Assembly: GCA_029862925.1 (NCBI GenBank)
Contig: JAOTWJ010000004.1
Location: 1 to 64,000, forward strand
From: Gemmatimonadota bacterium
GTDB taxonomy: Bacteria > Gemmatimonadota > Gemmatimonadetes > Gemmatimonadales > GWC2-71-9
DNA: 64,000 bases
Reading direction: 5' to 3'
Shown here: positions 49,238 through 59,072 of the stretch, piece by piece
How the letters are laid out: every line of letters begins with the position of its first letter
Position numbering within the stretch: the stretch's first letter is position 1
Made by a program: the position numbers and the translations under genes
Notes under the pieces: generated by a model
Databases searched by the model: none
What the model was told of the DNA's origin: nothing
The model's input: the letters and a program-made list of their open reading frames with translations, nothing else

Positions 49238-50817
49238 ACGACCGACACGATGTGATCGTCATCGGCGCCGGGGCCAACGGTCTCGCGGCGGCCGCGACGC
49301 TCGGACGGGCGGGCCTCGCGGTCATCGTGTTGGAGCAAAGCGGGGCGGTTGGTGGCCTGCAGCGCACTGTCGAGTTCGCCCCAGGGTTCCACGCCACCCC
49401 TACGGCGGCAGACGACGGCTGGCTCCCGCCGGCCATGGCACGTGACCTCGGTCTCGGCGTTCCCGTCCGGACCATCCCCGACATCCCGCTCACGGTTGCC
49501 TTGGCACCAGGCGACGTTCTTCCCCTCGCGCGCGAATCCCGCGCGGCCGCCGAGGCGATCCGCCGCCATTCGGCACGGGATGCGGCGACCTGGCCGGCAT
49601 TCACGGCGCAGCTGCACAAGCTCGCGGGATTTCTCGCGGTCCTCTACCAGCGGCCCGCCCCCGACATCGCGACCACGGGCCTGCGCGACCTGGCGAGCCT
49701 GCTCCGCGTTGCCCTAGGACTCCGCGCCCTTGGCCGCGCCGACATGGCCGAGTTCCTCCGCATCGTTCCCATGTCGGTCCGGGAGCTGCTCGACGACCGG
49801 TTCGAGTGCGAGGCGCTCAAGGCAGCGGTGGCGGCGGGAGCTGTGCGTGACCTCCGGCAGGGACCGCGGTCCGGCGGCACGGGCTTCGTGCTCCTGCACT
49901 ACCTCGTCGGCGCCGCTCCCGGGTCCGTGCGGGATCGGGGCTATTGCCGCGACGGACCGGAGACGTGTGTCGCCGCACTCGACGCGCTCGCCCGCCGGAA
50001 TGGCGTGACGATTCGCACGGACACCGCCGTCAGCCGCATCCTCGTGCGCGACGATGCCGTGACGGGAGTCGCCCTCGCGAGCGGCGCGGAGGTCTCCGCT
50101 CCGCGTGTGCTCTCCACGGCCGACCCCGCGGCGACGTTCCTGGGCTTGGTCGATCCCGTGTGGCTCGACCCGGAGCTGCTCCACGCCGTGCGCAACATCA
50201 AGTTCCGCGGCGCAGCGGCGGTGGTGCTGTACGCACTCGACTCGCTGCCCCAGCGTGGCGGCCTTCCGGCCGCGAGCCTGGCCGGGGTCGTGACCCTGAC
50301 GCCGCAGCTCGATGCGCTCGAGCGGGCCGCCGACGCGGCCAAGTACGGCAACGTCTCGGAGCACCCGCACGTCGAAATCTCCGCACCGTCGATCCGCTGG
50401 CCGGCTGTCGCGCCGCCGGGGAAACACGTCGTCGTCGCGCGTGTGCAGTACGCGCCACACTGTCTCAAGGACGGGAATGGCTGGGACGGCGCGCGGCGCG
50501 AGGCGCTGGCCGACCGCGTGAGCCATTTGATCGACACGGCCGTCCCCGGCTTTCTCGACCGGGTCCTGCACCGGGCCATGTTCACCCCCGCGGACTTCGA
50601 GGCGCGCTACGGCGTCACCGAGGGGGCGCTGACGCACGGGGAGCTGACGCTGGATCAGGTGCTGTTCATGCGGCCGATTCCCGGTCTGGCCCACTACGCG
50701 ACGCCCCTCACGGGCCTCTACCTCGGCGGGGCCGGTACGCATCCCGGCCCCGGGGTGATGGGCGGCGGCGGCTGGCTGGCGGCGCGACGGCTGTTGCAGG
50801 ATGGGACGGGGCCGTAG
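49234..50817 (+). CDS. NAD(P)/FAD-dependent oxidoreductase, paralog of previous
   Basis: HDVIVIGAGANGLAAAATLGRAGLAVIVLEQ; LGGAGTHPGPGVMGGGGWLAARRLL; ATGA overlap. Confidence 0.9.
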   Translation: MNDRHDVIVIGAGANGLAAAATLGRAGLAVIVLEQSGAVGGLQRTVEFAPGFHATPTAADDGWLPPAMARDLGLGVPVRTIPDIPLTVALAPGDVLPLARESRAAAEAIRRHSARDAATWPAFTAQLHKLAGFLAVLYQRPAPDIATTGLRDLASLLRVALGLRALGRADMAEFLRIVPMSVRELLDDRFECEALKAAVAAGAVRDLRQGPRSGGTGFVLLHYLVGAAPGSVRDRGYCRDGPETCVAALDALARRNGVTIRTDTAVSRILVRDDAVTGVALASGAEVSAPRVLSTADPAATFLGLVDPVWLDPELLHAVRNIKFRGAAAVVLYALDSLPQRGGLPAASLAGVVTLTPQLDALERAADAAKYGNVSEHPHVEISAPSIRWPAVAPPGKHVVVARVQYAPHCLKDGNGWDGARREALADRVSHLIDTAVPGFLDRVLHRAMFTPADFEARYGVTEGALTHGELTLDQVLFMRPIPGLAHYATPLTGLYLGGAGTHPGPGVMGGGGWLAARRLLQDGTGP

Positions 50818-50899
50818 GCGCGAATTGAGCAACGAGTGCGTGCCCGTCCGCGCGCGGCACGAGGCGATCCGAACCACGACGGAGATCATCAGACCGGAG

Positions 50900-52057
50900 A
50901 TGCCCCTTCGCATGCCTTTCGACATGACGCTCGTCCAACGCGGCGCTCGCCTGCGCCGCAGTCCCTTCTTCGCCGCGACGCAGCGGTACGGCGCCAAGGG
51001 ATACACGGTCTACAACCACATGCTCTTCCCGATCAACTTCGCGGACTTCGAGGAGGAGTACTGGCACCTGGTGCGGCACGTGACCCTGTGGGATGTATGC
51101 GTCGAGCGCCAAGTCGAGATCACCGGTCCGGACGCCTTCGCGTTCACCGACCTGCTCACGCCACGCGATTTGTCCAAATGCGCCGTCGGTCAGGGCAAGT
51201 ACGTCGTTATCACCGCCGAGGACGGTGGGGTGATCAACGACCCGGTGCTGCTGCGGCTGGGCAAGAACCACTTCTGGCTCGCGCTCGCCGACAGCGACGT
51301 CCTGCTCTGGGCGCGCGGTGTGGCTCTGCGGTCGGGACTCGACGTCTCGATCACCGAGCCCGACGTCTCGCCGCTCCAGCTGCAGGGACCCAAGGCCAAA
51401 GACGTCGTCCACGCCCTGTTCGGCGATCCGGTGCTGGCTCTGCGGTACTACTACTTCCTCGAGACCACACTCGACGGCATCCCGGTGGTGGTCACGCGCA
51501 CGGGATGGTCGGGGGAGGTCGGCTACGAGATCTACCTGCGCGACGGCAGCCGCGGCGACGACCTCTGGGAGCGGATCATGGCGGCCGGCAAGCCGCACGA
51601 GATCCGGCCCACGGGGCCGTCAGACATCCGCCGCGTCGAAGCGGGAATCCTCAACTGGGGCGCCGACATGACGCTCGACGACAACGTATACGAAGTGGGG
51701 CTCGACTGGCTGGTGGACGACGCCAAGCCGCGCGACTACATCGGGCGCGACGCGCTGCGCCGGATCAAGGCCACGGGGGTGGCCCGACAACTCGTAGGGG
51801 TGGAGATCGCCGGTGACCGGCTCCCGTTCAACACGGGCACGTGGCCGGTCATCACCGCCGCCACCACCGTTGGCCGCGTGACGTCGGCCCTCTGGTCACC
51901 GCGGCTCAAGAAGAACATCGGCTACGCCATGGTCCCCGTAACGCAGGCCACACTGGGAACGCGGCTCACGGTGCAGGTTCCCGACGCGGGCGAGCGGGGC
52001 GCGACCGTCGTCGCCAAGCCGTTCCTCGATCCCAAGAAGGAGATCCCGAAGGGCTAG
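50900..52057 (+). CDS. GcvT-fold/DmdA-like aminomethyltransferase or demethylase
   Basis: AKGYTVYNHMLFPINFADFEEEYWHLVRHVTLWDVCVERQVEITGPDAFAFTDLLTPRDL; VTRTGWSGEVGYEIYL. Confidence 0.85.
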   Translation: MPLRMPFDMTLVQRGARLRRSPFFAATQRYGAKGYTVYNHMLFPINFADFEEEYWHLVRHVTLWDVCVERQVEITGPDAFAFTDLLTPRDLSKCAVGQGKYVVITAEDGGVINDPVLLRLGKNHFWLALADSDVLLWARGVALRSGLDVSITEPDVSPLQLQGPKAKDVVHALFGDPVLALRYYYFLETTLDGIPVVVTRTGWSGEVGYEIYLRDGSRGDDLWERIMAAGKPHEIRPTGPSDIRRVEAGILNWGADMTLDDNVYEVGLDWLVDDAKPRDYIGRDALRRIKATGVARQLVGVEIAGDRLPFNTGTWPVITAATTVGRVTSALWSPRLKKNIGYAMVPVTQATLGTRLTVQVPDAGERGATVVAKPFLDPKKEIPKG

Positions 52058-52069
52058 ACCCGCCGCCGG

Positions 52070-53026
52070 CTAGCGTCGTTGATCCACGCTCCGCAGAAAC
52101 GCCCGCACCACGCGGAGGTTTTCCGCCGGGTTGTCCTGCATGGTGAGGTGCGCAGCGCCGGGGATGATCGCGACCTCGGCGCCGGGGATGAGCGACGCAT
52201 AGTAGCGCACCGTCGCGGGCAGCGCCTCGTCGTACTCGCCCGTCGTGAGCAGCGTCGGGGCGCGAAGCCGGCCCAGCGAGCTCGTCACATCATAGTCCTT
52301 CAACGTGCCCACGCCGGTGAACTCGCTCGGGCCCCACATGTACTCGTAGACCGCCGGGCCGAACTCGGCGAAGGTGCTGTCGATGTCGGGCGACCACGGG
52401 TCGAGCCGCGACAGGTACAGCCGGTAGAACGCCACCACGGCACCCTGGTATTCCGGCGAATCGAACGTCCCGGCGGCTTCATGCCGGGCAATCGCCCGCT
52501 GCAGCGTGTCCGGAAGGGTGCCGAGCAAACTGTCCGCGTCCGCGAGCCAGCGCGGGATGCTGAGGGCGGGGCTCGCGAGAATCAGGCTCGTGACCTGTTC
52601 CGGGTGGGCGAGCGCGTACTCCACGCCCAGAATCGTGCCCCACGAGTGGCCGAGCACGTGGAATCGCTCCAGCCCCAACGCGCGACGCAGGCTGTCCAGC
52701 TCCGCCACGTAGCTGGCGATGGTCATGCGCGTGGTATCGGTGATCCGGTCCGACCGGCCCGCGCCGAGCTGGTCGTAGATGATCACCGGCCGCTCGTCTC
52801 TCAACGCCACCAGCGGGTTGAGATAGTAACTCGGAGCACCGGGACCGCCGTGCAGCAGCACCACGGGCGTGGCGGAGCCCGTCCCCGTCACGCGGTACCA
52901 GATCTGGCCACCGGGTACGGGCAGGGAGCCTTCGCCCGGCGTAAGCCGCGACTGCCGGTCGGCGCAGGCGGTTACGAGTGCGAGCGACCACAGCGTGGCG
53001 ATGGCGGTACGGCGGCGGATAGTCAT
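52070..53026 (-). CDS. Alpha/beta hydrolase, proline iminopeptidase family
   Basis: LLHGGPGAPSYY, YDQLGAGRSD, VLGHSWGTILGVEYAL. Confidence 0.92.
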   Translation of the reverse strand: MTIRRRTAIATLWSLALVTACADRQSRLTPGEGSLPVPGGQIWYRVTGTGSATPVVLLHGGPGAPSYYLNPLVALRDERPVIIYDQLGAGRSDRITDTTRMTIASYVAELDSLRRALGLERFHVLGHSWGTILGVEYALAHPEQVTSLILASPALSIPRWLADADSLLGTLPDTLQRAIARHEAAGTFDSPEYQGAVVAFYRLYLSRLDPWSPDIDSTFAEFGPAVYEYMWGPSEFTGVGTLKDYDVTSSLGRLRAPTLLTTGEYDEALPATVRYYASLIPGAEVAIIPGAAHLTMQDNPAENLRVVRAFLRSVDQRR

Positions 53027-53170
53027 GGAGAACTCGGCACCGGGTCAGCGAGGCTGGAAGATGCGCGCGGGACTCGGGGTCCGCCACAGCCCCCTCATCC
53101 CGCCGGTGCTCTTGCCGCGAGTGGCACACCGCCACTTGTATTCCCCTGACTGGGCTGGGACGGCCGACCG

Positions 53171-53512
53171 ATGAGCACGAAGGGAAGACGCGGGCGACGA
53201 CACTATCACGTGTACGTCGTCGAGCTGGATCCCGCGATCCTCGACCGCCGGAAGTTTCGCGAGGTCAATCCGGCCTACGTCGCCGGCAAGGACTGCCTCT
53301 ACATCGGCATGACCGGCCTCACGCCGGAGCGGCGCTTCCACAACCACAAGCAGGGATACAAGGCCAACCCGTTCGTGCGTGACTACGGGTGGAGCCTGCG
53401 GCCGGATCTCTATCCAGACGGCAGCCCGTTCACGTATCGCGAGGCGCTGGCACTGGAGGAGGAGGTCGCCCGGGAGCTACGCAAGCTGGGGTATGGAGTC
53501 TGGCAGCACTGA
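53171..53512 (+). CDS. GIY-YIG-like nuclease domain protein
   Basis: YHVYVVELDPAI...DCLYIGMTGLTPERRFHNHKQGYKANPFVRDYG...ALALEEEVARELRKLGYGVWQ. Confidence 0.7.
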   Translation: MSTKGRRGRRHYHVYVVELDPAILDRRKFREVNPAYVAGKDCLYIGMTGLTPERRFHNHKQGYKANPFVRDYGWSLRPDLYPDGSPFTYREALALEEEVARELRKLGYGVWQH

Positions 53513-53554
53513 GGGCCGGAAACGGCGGACGGGGGGAACCGCAGGTGAGGCGCC

Positions 53555-53755
53555 TCAGCGATCGCCGGACCCTCGATACTCGGCGTCGAACGTTATCTGC
53601 CACGTGGTCCCGCCATCGGTGGAGGTCTCGATCACCTGGCGCAGTCCACCGCCGGGCAGCCGGGTCAGCGTCGTGCGATCCAGACAGCTCGGTCCGTCGG
53701 TCCGCGGGGTCTCCCCCTGGAAGCGCAATCCGCCGTCAGTCGCCCGCTCCGGCAT
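53555..53755 (-). pseudogene. Probable C-terminal remnant of a DUF1579-like protein
   Basis: TTLTRLPGGGLRQVIETSTDGGTTWQITFDAEYRG resembles the C-terminal end of a larger family; only 66 aa remain. Confidence 0.45.
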
Positions 53756-53815
53756 CGGCCCTCCCGACTCGTCCCGCGGCGACGCCGTGGCGTGCTCCGG
53801 CGTACGATCTCCGAT

Positions 53816-54808
53816 TCAGCAGGCGGCGAGTAATGCGTCCAGCGGCTTGAGCTCGGCTTCCGCACCGAGTTCCTGGAACCGCGCGCGCGCGGTCTGCGCC
53901 ACGTCCCGCGCCTCGTTCGCGCGTCCCAGCTTGCGAAGCAGATGGGCCAGATCGCGACCGGCCTGCGCGGCCAGTAACGGACGCTCGAGCACTTCGGCAC
54001 GTTCGAGCACCTTGCGCAACGTCGTCTCCGCCGCGCGCGGGTCACCGAGCGCGGCGAGCGCGCCGGCGAGGACCCGGAGATCCTCGGCCTCGCGCACCAC
54101 ATCCCCCAGGCGGCGGTGCGCTTCGAGCACGGCCTCGATCTCCCGCCGCGCCACCTGCGCCTCGCCGTCGAGCAACCGATACTCCGCCCGACCCGCGCGG
54201 GCCTGCGCGGCGAGCGTCAGATCGCCCGCCGCCTCCGCCTCCTGCACCGCGTTGTCGGCCGTTTCGCATGCCGCCTGCAGATCGCCCTGATCCGCGTAGA
54301 CCTTGGCGAGGTTGTGCAACGCCTCCGCCACGCCCTGCCGGCTCCCGACCTGCTGGAACGCCGCCACCGCCATCGTATAGGCTCCCAACGCCTCCGCGTA
54401 CCGGCCCTGCATCGCATGGACGATGCCGATGTTGTTCGAGCACCGGCCCAAGGTGGCGTCGTCCCCTTCCCGTTCCGCCAATGCCCGGGCACGCGCGAAG
54501 TGCAGCTCCGCCTCCTGCACCCGTCCCGCCTCCAGCGCGATGGCCCCCCGCGCATTGGCGGCACGCGTTTCGATGGCGCTGTCACTGCGCTGCCGGGCGC
54601 GATCGAGCGCGATGCCGACCCAGTGCTTGGCCGTCGTGTGCGCCCCCAAACGCCCGTGGGCGATGCCGCACAGCAGGGCGAGCGTGGGCGACTCCGCCAG
54701 CTCGGTCTCCTCTCGAGCGGCGAGATACTCGAGCAGAGCGGCGTACTGCCCCGACTCGGCGAGCTGATTCGCGTGGGTGAGCATCCGCAGCGACCTCCGG
54801 GCGCTCAT
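53816..54808 (-). CDS. TPR-repeat protein
   Basis: NNIGIVHAMQGRYAEALGAYTMAVAAFQQVG, EALHNLAKVYADQGDLQAACETADNAVQEAEAAGD; ATG at 54808. Confidence 0.85.
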   Translation of the reverse strand: MSARRSLRMLTHANQLAESGQYAALLEYLAAREETELAESPTLALLCGIAHGRLGAHTTAKHWVGIALDRARQRSDSAIETRAANARGAIALEAGRVQEAELHFARARALAEREGDDATLGRCSNNIGIVHAMQGRYAEALGAYTMAVAAFQQVGSRQGVAEALHNLAKVYADQGDLQAACETADNAVQEAEAAGDLTLAAQARAGRAEYRLLDGEAQVARREIEAVLEAHRRLGDVVREAEDLRVLAGALAALGDPRAAETTLRKVLERAEVLERPLLAAQAGRDLAHLLRKLGRANEARDVAQTARARFQELGAEAELKPLDALLAAC

Positions 54809-54813
54809 CGGGT

Positions 54814-55485
54814 TCACCACGAAACGGCGTATCCCGAGAAACTGGTGAGCGACGCGAGGAAGTAGCGATTCTCCCACGAGTGGAGCGCTGGCTGCCGATC
54901 CCACGCGGCGCCTGCCTGGCTCTGATGCCAGAGGGCGAGTCTGGTCGCCCCGATCAGGTTGTCCGCCGCGTCCACGTCCCCGTCTCCATCGAGATCCAGG
55001 ATGGCTCCACTGTACCAGACCTCGAGCGTGACCGGACTCGACGGGTTGAAGACCAGTCCGGTGGGGGCGAACCGCGCCACGACGTAGTCGCGGTCAAGGG
55101 TGACGGTGATGAGCACCGAATCCCCGACCGCGATTGCCGTCCCGTTGGGGAGCGTGGACAGACCGTCGGCCGGCACGAAGACGCGCAGGAACCGCGCCGC
55201 CCGTGACCTCCGATCGGCGTCATCCTCGTCACCCCGGCTCGGCGTCGTCTGATACTCGCGGTAGTAGACCAGCGCCGAACGTGACTGCCCGCGTACCGCC
55301 CAGAAGCTGATCTGATACGTGTCCAGACCCGCCCCGTGACGCAGCGGCGTGAGGGACTGCCCCGTCGTGCTGCTCAAGTGCAGTGGCGAGTCCCGCGGGG
55401 CCAAGGGCGGTCCGGTGGGCTCCGAGCACCCTGCGAGTAGCAGGACTCCGGTGACCGCGCTGGCCAGGAATCTCCGATACGACAT
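54814..55485 (-). CDS. Lipoprotein with dockerin-like Ca-binding segment
   Basis: Lipobox VLLLAGC; AILDLDGDGDVDAADNLIGATRLALW. Confidence 0.7.
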   Translation of the reverse strand: MSYRRFLASAVTGVLLLAGCSEPTGPPLAPRDSPLHLSSTTGQSLTPLRHGAGLDTYQISFWAVRGQSRSALVYYREYQTTPSRGDEDDADRRSRAARFLRVFVPADGLSTLPNGTAIAVGDSVLITVTLDRDYVVARFAPTGLVFNPSSPVTLEVWYSGAILDLDGDGDVDAADNLIGATRLALWHQSQAGAAWDRQPALHSWENRYFLASLTSFSGYAVSW

Positions 55486-55767
55486 GGTCTCCTCCGTGCC
55501 GGCAATCGGCATCTGTGCTCGGCTCCTTCGCTCGACGTCGTTCGCCACGTTGTCCGTGGCCGTGGCGCGCATCCCCAACCGGAGGCGCCAGGGCGGAAAC
55601 GGTCAGATCCGTTCACCGGTCGTGAATTGCATCTCCCGTACCCGGGCCGGAACGCGGTGTCCAACTGTCAGGGTGGCTTGGAGTTGGGGGTGTTTGAGGA
55701 CGCACCGCGCTGGCGCGGAGTCACCGCGCGGGCTGGGACGACTCGTACCAGTTCGGTGCAGATCGAC

Positions 55768-57180
55768 TCAGGCGTCCTGGGGATCCGGTTCCGCCAGGAG
55801 CCGGCGCAGGCGACGCCGGGAGATCCGCAGCCGGCGGGCCGCCTCACTGCGGTTGCCGCGGCAGAATTCCACGGTGGCGCGCGCGGCCGCGCCCGCGATG
55901 TCGTCGAGGGGCGCCGGGAACGGGAGCGGACCGTTGGCCGTCGGCGGCACGGGCTGCTCCGGCACGAGTTCCGAAAGGCTCAGCTCACCTGGCGGCGAGA
56001 GCAGCAACGCCCGCTCAACGGCGTTCCGCAGCTCGCGAACGTTGCCCGGCCAGGCACTGCGGAGCAGCGCCCGTTTGGCGTCGCTCGTGAGCGGCGGGAC
56101 CGGCAAGCCACGTTCCCGCGCGAGCCGTTCCAGCAGCGTCTCCGCGATCACCACCACGTCATCCCCGCGTTCACGCAATGGGGGTAGGCGAAGCACCACG
56201 ACGCCCAGTCGGTAATACAGGTCGTGTCGGAAGGCCCCACGCTTGATGGCGTCCTCCAAGTTTTCGTTCGTCGCGGCCAGGATGCGCACGTCGACGCGCC
56301 GCGCCTTGGTACCACCGACGCGCCGGATTTCGTGGTCTTCGAGCACCCGCAGCAGCTTGCTCTGCAGATCCGGGGCGAGCGTGCCGATCTCGTCCAGAAA
56401 CAGAGTCCCCCCATCCGCCACTTCGAAGAGACCCGGCTTGGCGACGTGGGCGTCCGTGAAGGCTCCGCGCTCGTGGCCGAACAACTCCGACTCGATGAGG
56501 TGCGAGGGCAGCGCGGAGCAGTTGACGGGAACAAAGGGCCCGACGCGCCGCATGCCGCCTTCGTGGATGGCCCGGGCCAGCAGCTCTTTGCCAGTCCCGG
56601 TCTCGCCGACCAGCAGAGCCGTCGCGTCGGCATGGGGCAGCAGCCGCGCCGCGCGGTTCAACAAGCTCTTGAACGCGGGGCTCCCTCCGACGAGCCGTTC
56701 GAAGGCCGCAGCGGCGATACCCGCCAAGGCCGCAGACTCCCGACTGACGGCCTGTCGCGAGCGAGCAACGGCCGCGCCCACCGCGTTGCGGAGCAGTTCC
56801 ACGTCCTCGGGCACGGCGAAGTAGTCGCGCGCACCCGAATGCACGATCTGCGCGGTGATCCGCCGTCCGGGATCCGCGCCGACGACGAACACCGGCAGGC
56901 CGAGCGGCACCTCGTGCCGATCGAGCCAGTCCAGCGCTTCACGCTCCATTCCCCCGGCCGCGACGACGACCGCGCTGAGTTCCGGCGGAAAGCCATGAGC
57001 GTTGTCGGGTCCGCTCAGGCGCAAGGTAACGCCCAAGTCGCTCGCGAGATCCTTCCACAGATCCGCGAACGAGTCGGACAACTCGACGACCAGCAGGGCA
57101 GCGTCAGCCAACGGCACCTCTCCAAGGCAACTGGTCCCTTTTGTACCATCTAGCACGGACCGTACCACGGTCCAACCCAC
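55768..57180 (-). CDS. Sigma54-dependent Fis-family transcriptional activator with degenerate receiver
   Basis: AAA+ motifs [44 protein letters not shown]-term HTH; true start possibly TTG 57111 after GGAGAGG. Confidence 0.92.
   Translation of the reverse strand: MGWTVVRSVLDGTKGTSCLGEVPLADAALLVVELSDSFADLWKDLASDLGVTLRLSGPDNAHGFPPELSAVVVAAGGMEREALDWLDRHEVPLGLPVFVVGADPGRRITAQIVHSGARDYFAVPEDVELLRNAVGAAVARSRQAVSRESAALAGIAAAAFERLVGGSPAFKSLLNRAARLLPHADATALLVGETGTGKELLARAIHEGGMRRVGPFVPVNCSALPSHLIESELFGHERGAFTDAHVAKPGLFEVADGGTLFLDEIGTLAPDLQSKLLRVLEDHEIRRVGGTKARRVDVRILAATNENLEDAIKRGAFRHDLYYRLGVVVLRLPPLRERGDDVVVIAETLLERLARERGLPVPPLTSDAKRALLRSAWPGNVRELRNAVERALLLSPPGELSLSELVPEQPVPPTANGPLPFPAPLDDIAGAAARATVEFCRGNRSEAARRLRISRRRLRRLLAEPDPQDA
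57157..57173. promoter_or_regulatory. Perfect inverted repeat near 5' end of the sigma54 activator
   Basis: ggaccgt-acc-acggtcc. Confidence 0.35.
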
Positions 57181-57234
57181 TCCGCGCTGCGCGCAAAGTC
57201 AACTGGTTCAATCTGTTAACCAAGCTCGCGCAGA

Positions 57235-57249
57235 TGGTACCGGGGTTGC
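57235..57249 (+). promoter_or_regulatory. Candidate sigma54 (-24/-12) promoter for HD-GYP gene
   Basis: TGGTAC-cgggg-TTGC matches TGGCAC-N5-TTGC with one substitution, about 63 nt before ATG/GTG 57312. Confidence 0.5.
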
Positions 57250-57311
57250 GCTCCTTCCCAACGGCGAACGTAGTCGCGGCAACGCCACAGCGATAGGACG
57301 AAGGAGCCACC

Positions 57312-58253
57312 GTGTCCAACGTAAGTTGTTTTCCCGCAAGCGCTGTCACGAAGGTCACCGGCGGGCCGAGCGACCCGATCGGGAGCGCTGATGGGGTAAG
57401 CAACCTGGGCCGATTCGACCCAACCGCGCCAGCGGCGGCGAGAACGTTCGCCGCTGTCATGCGCGCGCTCGTGGGTGCGTTGGACGCCAAGGATGCCGAC
57501 ACCTGGCAGCATTCGTCCCGCGTGTCGGCGGTGTCGGTCGCGATGGCGCGTGTCCTCGGATTGGACGACCGGATGCAGTCGGAACTACGGATTGCGGGCG
57601 AGCTGCATGACGTGGGGAAGATCGGGGTACCGGTGGAGTTGCTCCGCCGCCCGGGCCGCCTCACGGCGGCCGAGTACCGGGCTGTGTTGCTCCACACGGT
57701 GATCGGGGAACGAATGCTCCGGCCGCTGATGCGCCGCCATCCGCAGGTGCTCCAGGCGGTGCGTTCCCATCACGAGCGCTTCGCAGGCGGGGGATTCCCG
57801 GACGGCCTCCACGGTTACGCGATCCCGCTCGCCGCGCGCATCGTTGCCGTCGCCGACGCCTTCGACGCGATGACGTCGTCGCGCCCGTATCGAGCCGCGT
57901 TAGGCGTGACCGCCGCCGTCCGCGAACTGCGCGCCAGCGCGGGCACGCAGTTCGACCCCGCCTGCGTGCGCGCGCTGCTGATCGTGCTTCGGGTGCAAGG
58001 CCGCGTCGGGCGGCCACGCGCAGTCCCGACGCGGCGCGCGACGCGCTGCGGAGAGCCTCGCCCACGGCGCGGGATGATGAGCGTGGCGGCTAGGGGACGG
58101 AGGGCACGGTGGCTGTCCGGGCCCGCCCGCGCGGACCCCGACTGGCGGCGCCCGCGCTGGCTGGCGTCGGACCACCGGCGCCCAAGCGCGGCCACGCCCT
58201 GCATTGCCGCACCTGCACGGGCGGGTCCACATTGCAGGCGTGGCGCCTCCTGA
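57312..58253 (+). CDS. HD-GYP-type phosphohydrolase (GFP variant)
   Basis: AGELHDVGKIGVP, HTVIGERML, SHHERFAGGGFPDGLHGYAIPLAARIVAVADAFDAMTSSRPYR; C-terminal ~90 aa low-complexity Arg-rich. Confidence 0.85.
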   Translation: MSNVSCFPASAVTKVTGGPSDPIGSADGVSNLGRFDPTAPAAARTFAAVMRALVGALDAKDADTWQHSSRVSAVSVAMARVLGLDDRMQSELRIAGELHDVGKIGVPVELLRRPGRLTAAEYRAVLLHTVIGERMLRPLMRRHPQVLQAVRSHHERFAGGGFPDGLHGYAIPLAARIVAVADAFDAMTSSRPYRAALGVTAAVRELRASAGTQFDPACVRALLIVLRVQGRVGRPRAVPTRRATRCGEPRPRRGMMSVAARGRRARWLSGPARADPDWRRPRWLASDHRRPSAATPCIAAPARAGPHCRRGAS

Positions 58254-59064
58254 CCTAATCGCGATCGTCCGCCCCCCCAGCGAGGCCCTCGCCCGTTGCG
58301 AGGTGACCCATGTCGCGCGGGAACCGATCGACATCCCCCGCGCCCGATCCCAGCATGCGACCTATGTCGCGACCCTCGGTGACCTCGGGGCCGCGGTAAC
58401 CGTCCTGCCACCGGAGCCGGACCTGCCCGACGCCGCGTTCGTGGAAGACGTCGCGGTGGTGTTCGACGAGGTGGCCATGATCACGAATCCCGGGGCGGCG
58501 TCCCGCCGTGCCGAAGTGGAATCGGTGGCAGCGGCACTGGTGGGACACCGGTCCCTCGAGCGGATGCAGGCGCCGGCGACGCTCGACGGCGGAGACGTGC
58601 TGGTGATCGGGCGCTCGGTGTACGTGGGGCGCTCCACCCGGACGAACGCCGAGGGGATTGCATGGCTTCGGACGCGGCTCACGCCCCTCGGCTATGCAGT
58701 TTCCGCCGTGGAGGTGCATCACTGCCTCCACCTCAAGTCCGCGTGCTCCTACCTCGGGCGCGGCCTCGTGCTGGCCAACCCCCGCTGGGTGGACGTCGGC
58801 GTCTTTCAGGACTGCGAGGTGATCGAGGTGGCGGCCACGGAACTGCGGGCCGCCAACACGTTCCGCGTGGGTGACACGCTCGTCATGGCCGACGGGTTTC
58901 CCGCCACCCGCGCGGTGATCGAGGCCCGGGGGTTCGCGGTTCGCACCGTTGACCTCTCCGAGCTGCAGAAGGCCGAAGCGGGCGGGAGCTGCCTGAGCCT
59001 GGTGTTCTGGAGCGGCTGCGCGAACGGGACGCTCGGCCAGTGCCCGCCCCGCACTCCTGCGTAG
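58240..59064 (+). CDS. Dimethylarginine dimethylaminohydrolase (DDAH)-like amidinohydrolase
   Basis: DAAFVEDVAVVFDEVAMITNPG, DGGDVLVIGRSVYVGRSTRTNAEGI, HHCLHLKSACSYL, AGGSCLSLVF. Confidence 0.88.
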   Translation: MAPPDLIAIVRPPSEALARCEVTHVAREPIDIPRARSQHATYVATLGDLGAAVTVLPPEPDLPDAAFVEDVAVVFDEVAMITNPGAASRRAEVESVAAALVGHRSLERMQAPATLDGGDVLVIGRSVYVGRSTRTNAEGIAWLRTRLTPLGYAVSAVEVHHCLHLKSACSYLGRGLVLANPRWVDVGVFQDCEVIEVAATELRAANTFRVGDTLVMADGFPATRAVIEARGFAVRTVDLSELQKAEAGGSCLSLVFWSGCANGTLGQCPPRTPA

Positions 59065-59072
59065 ACTCGATC

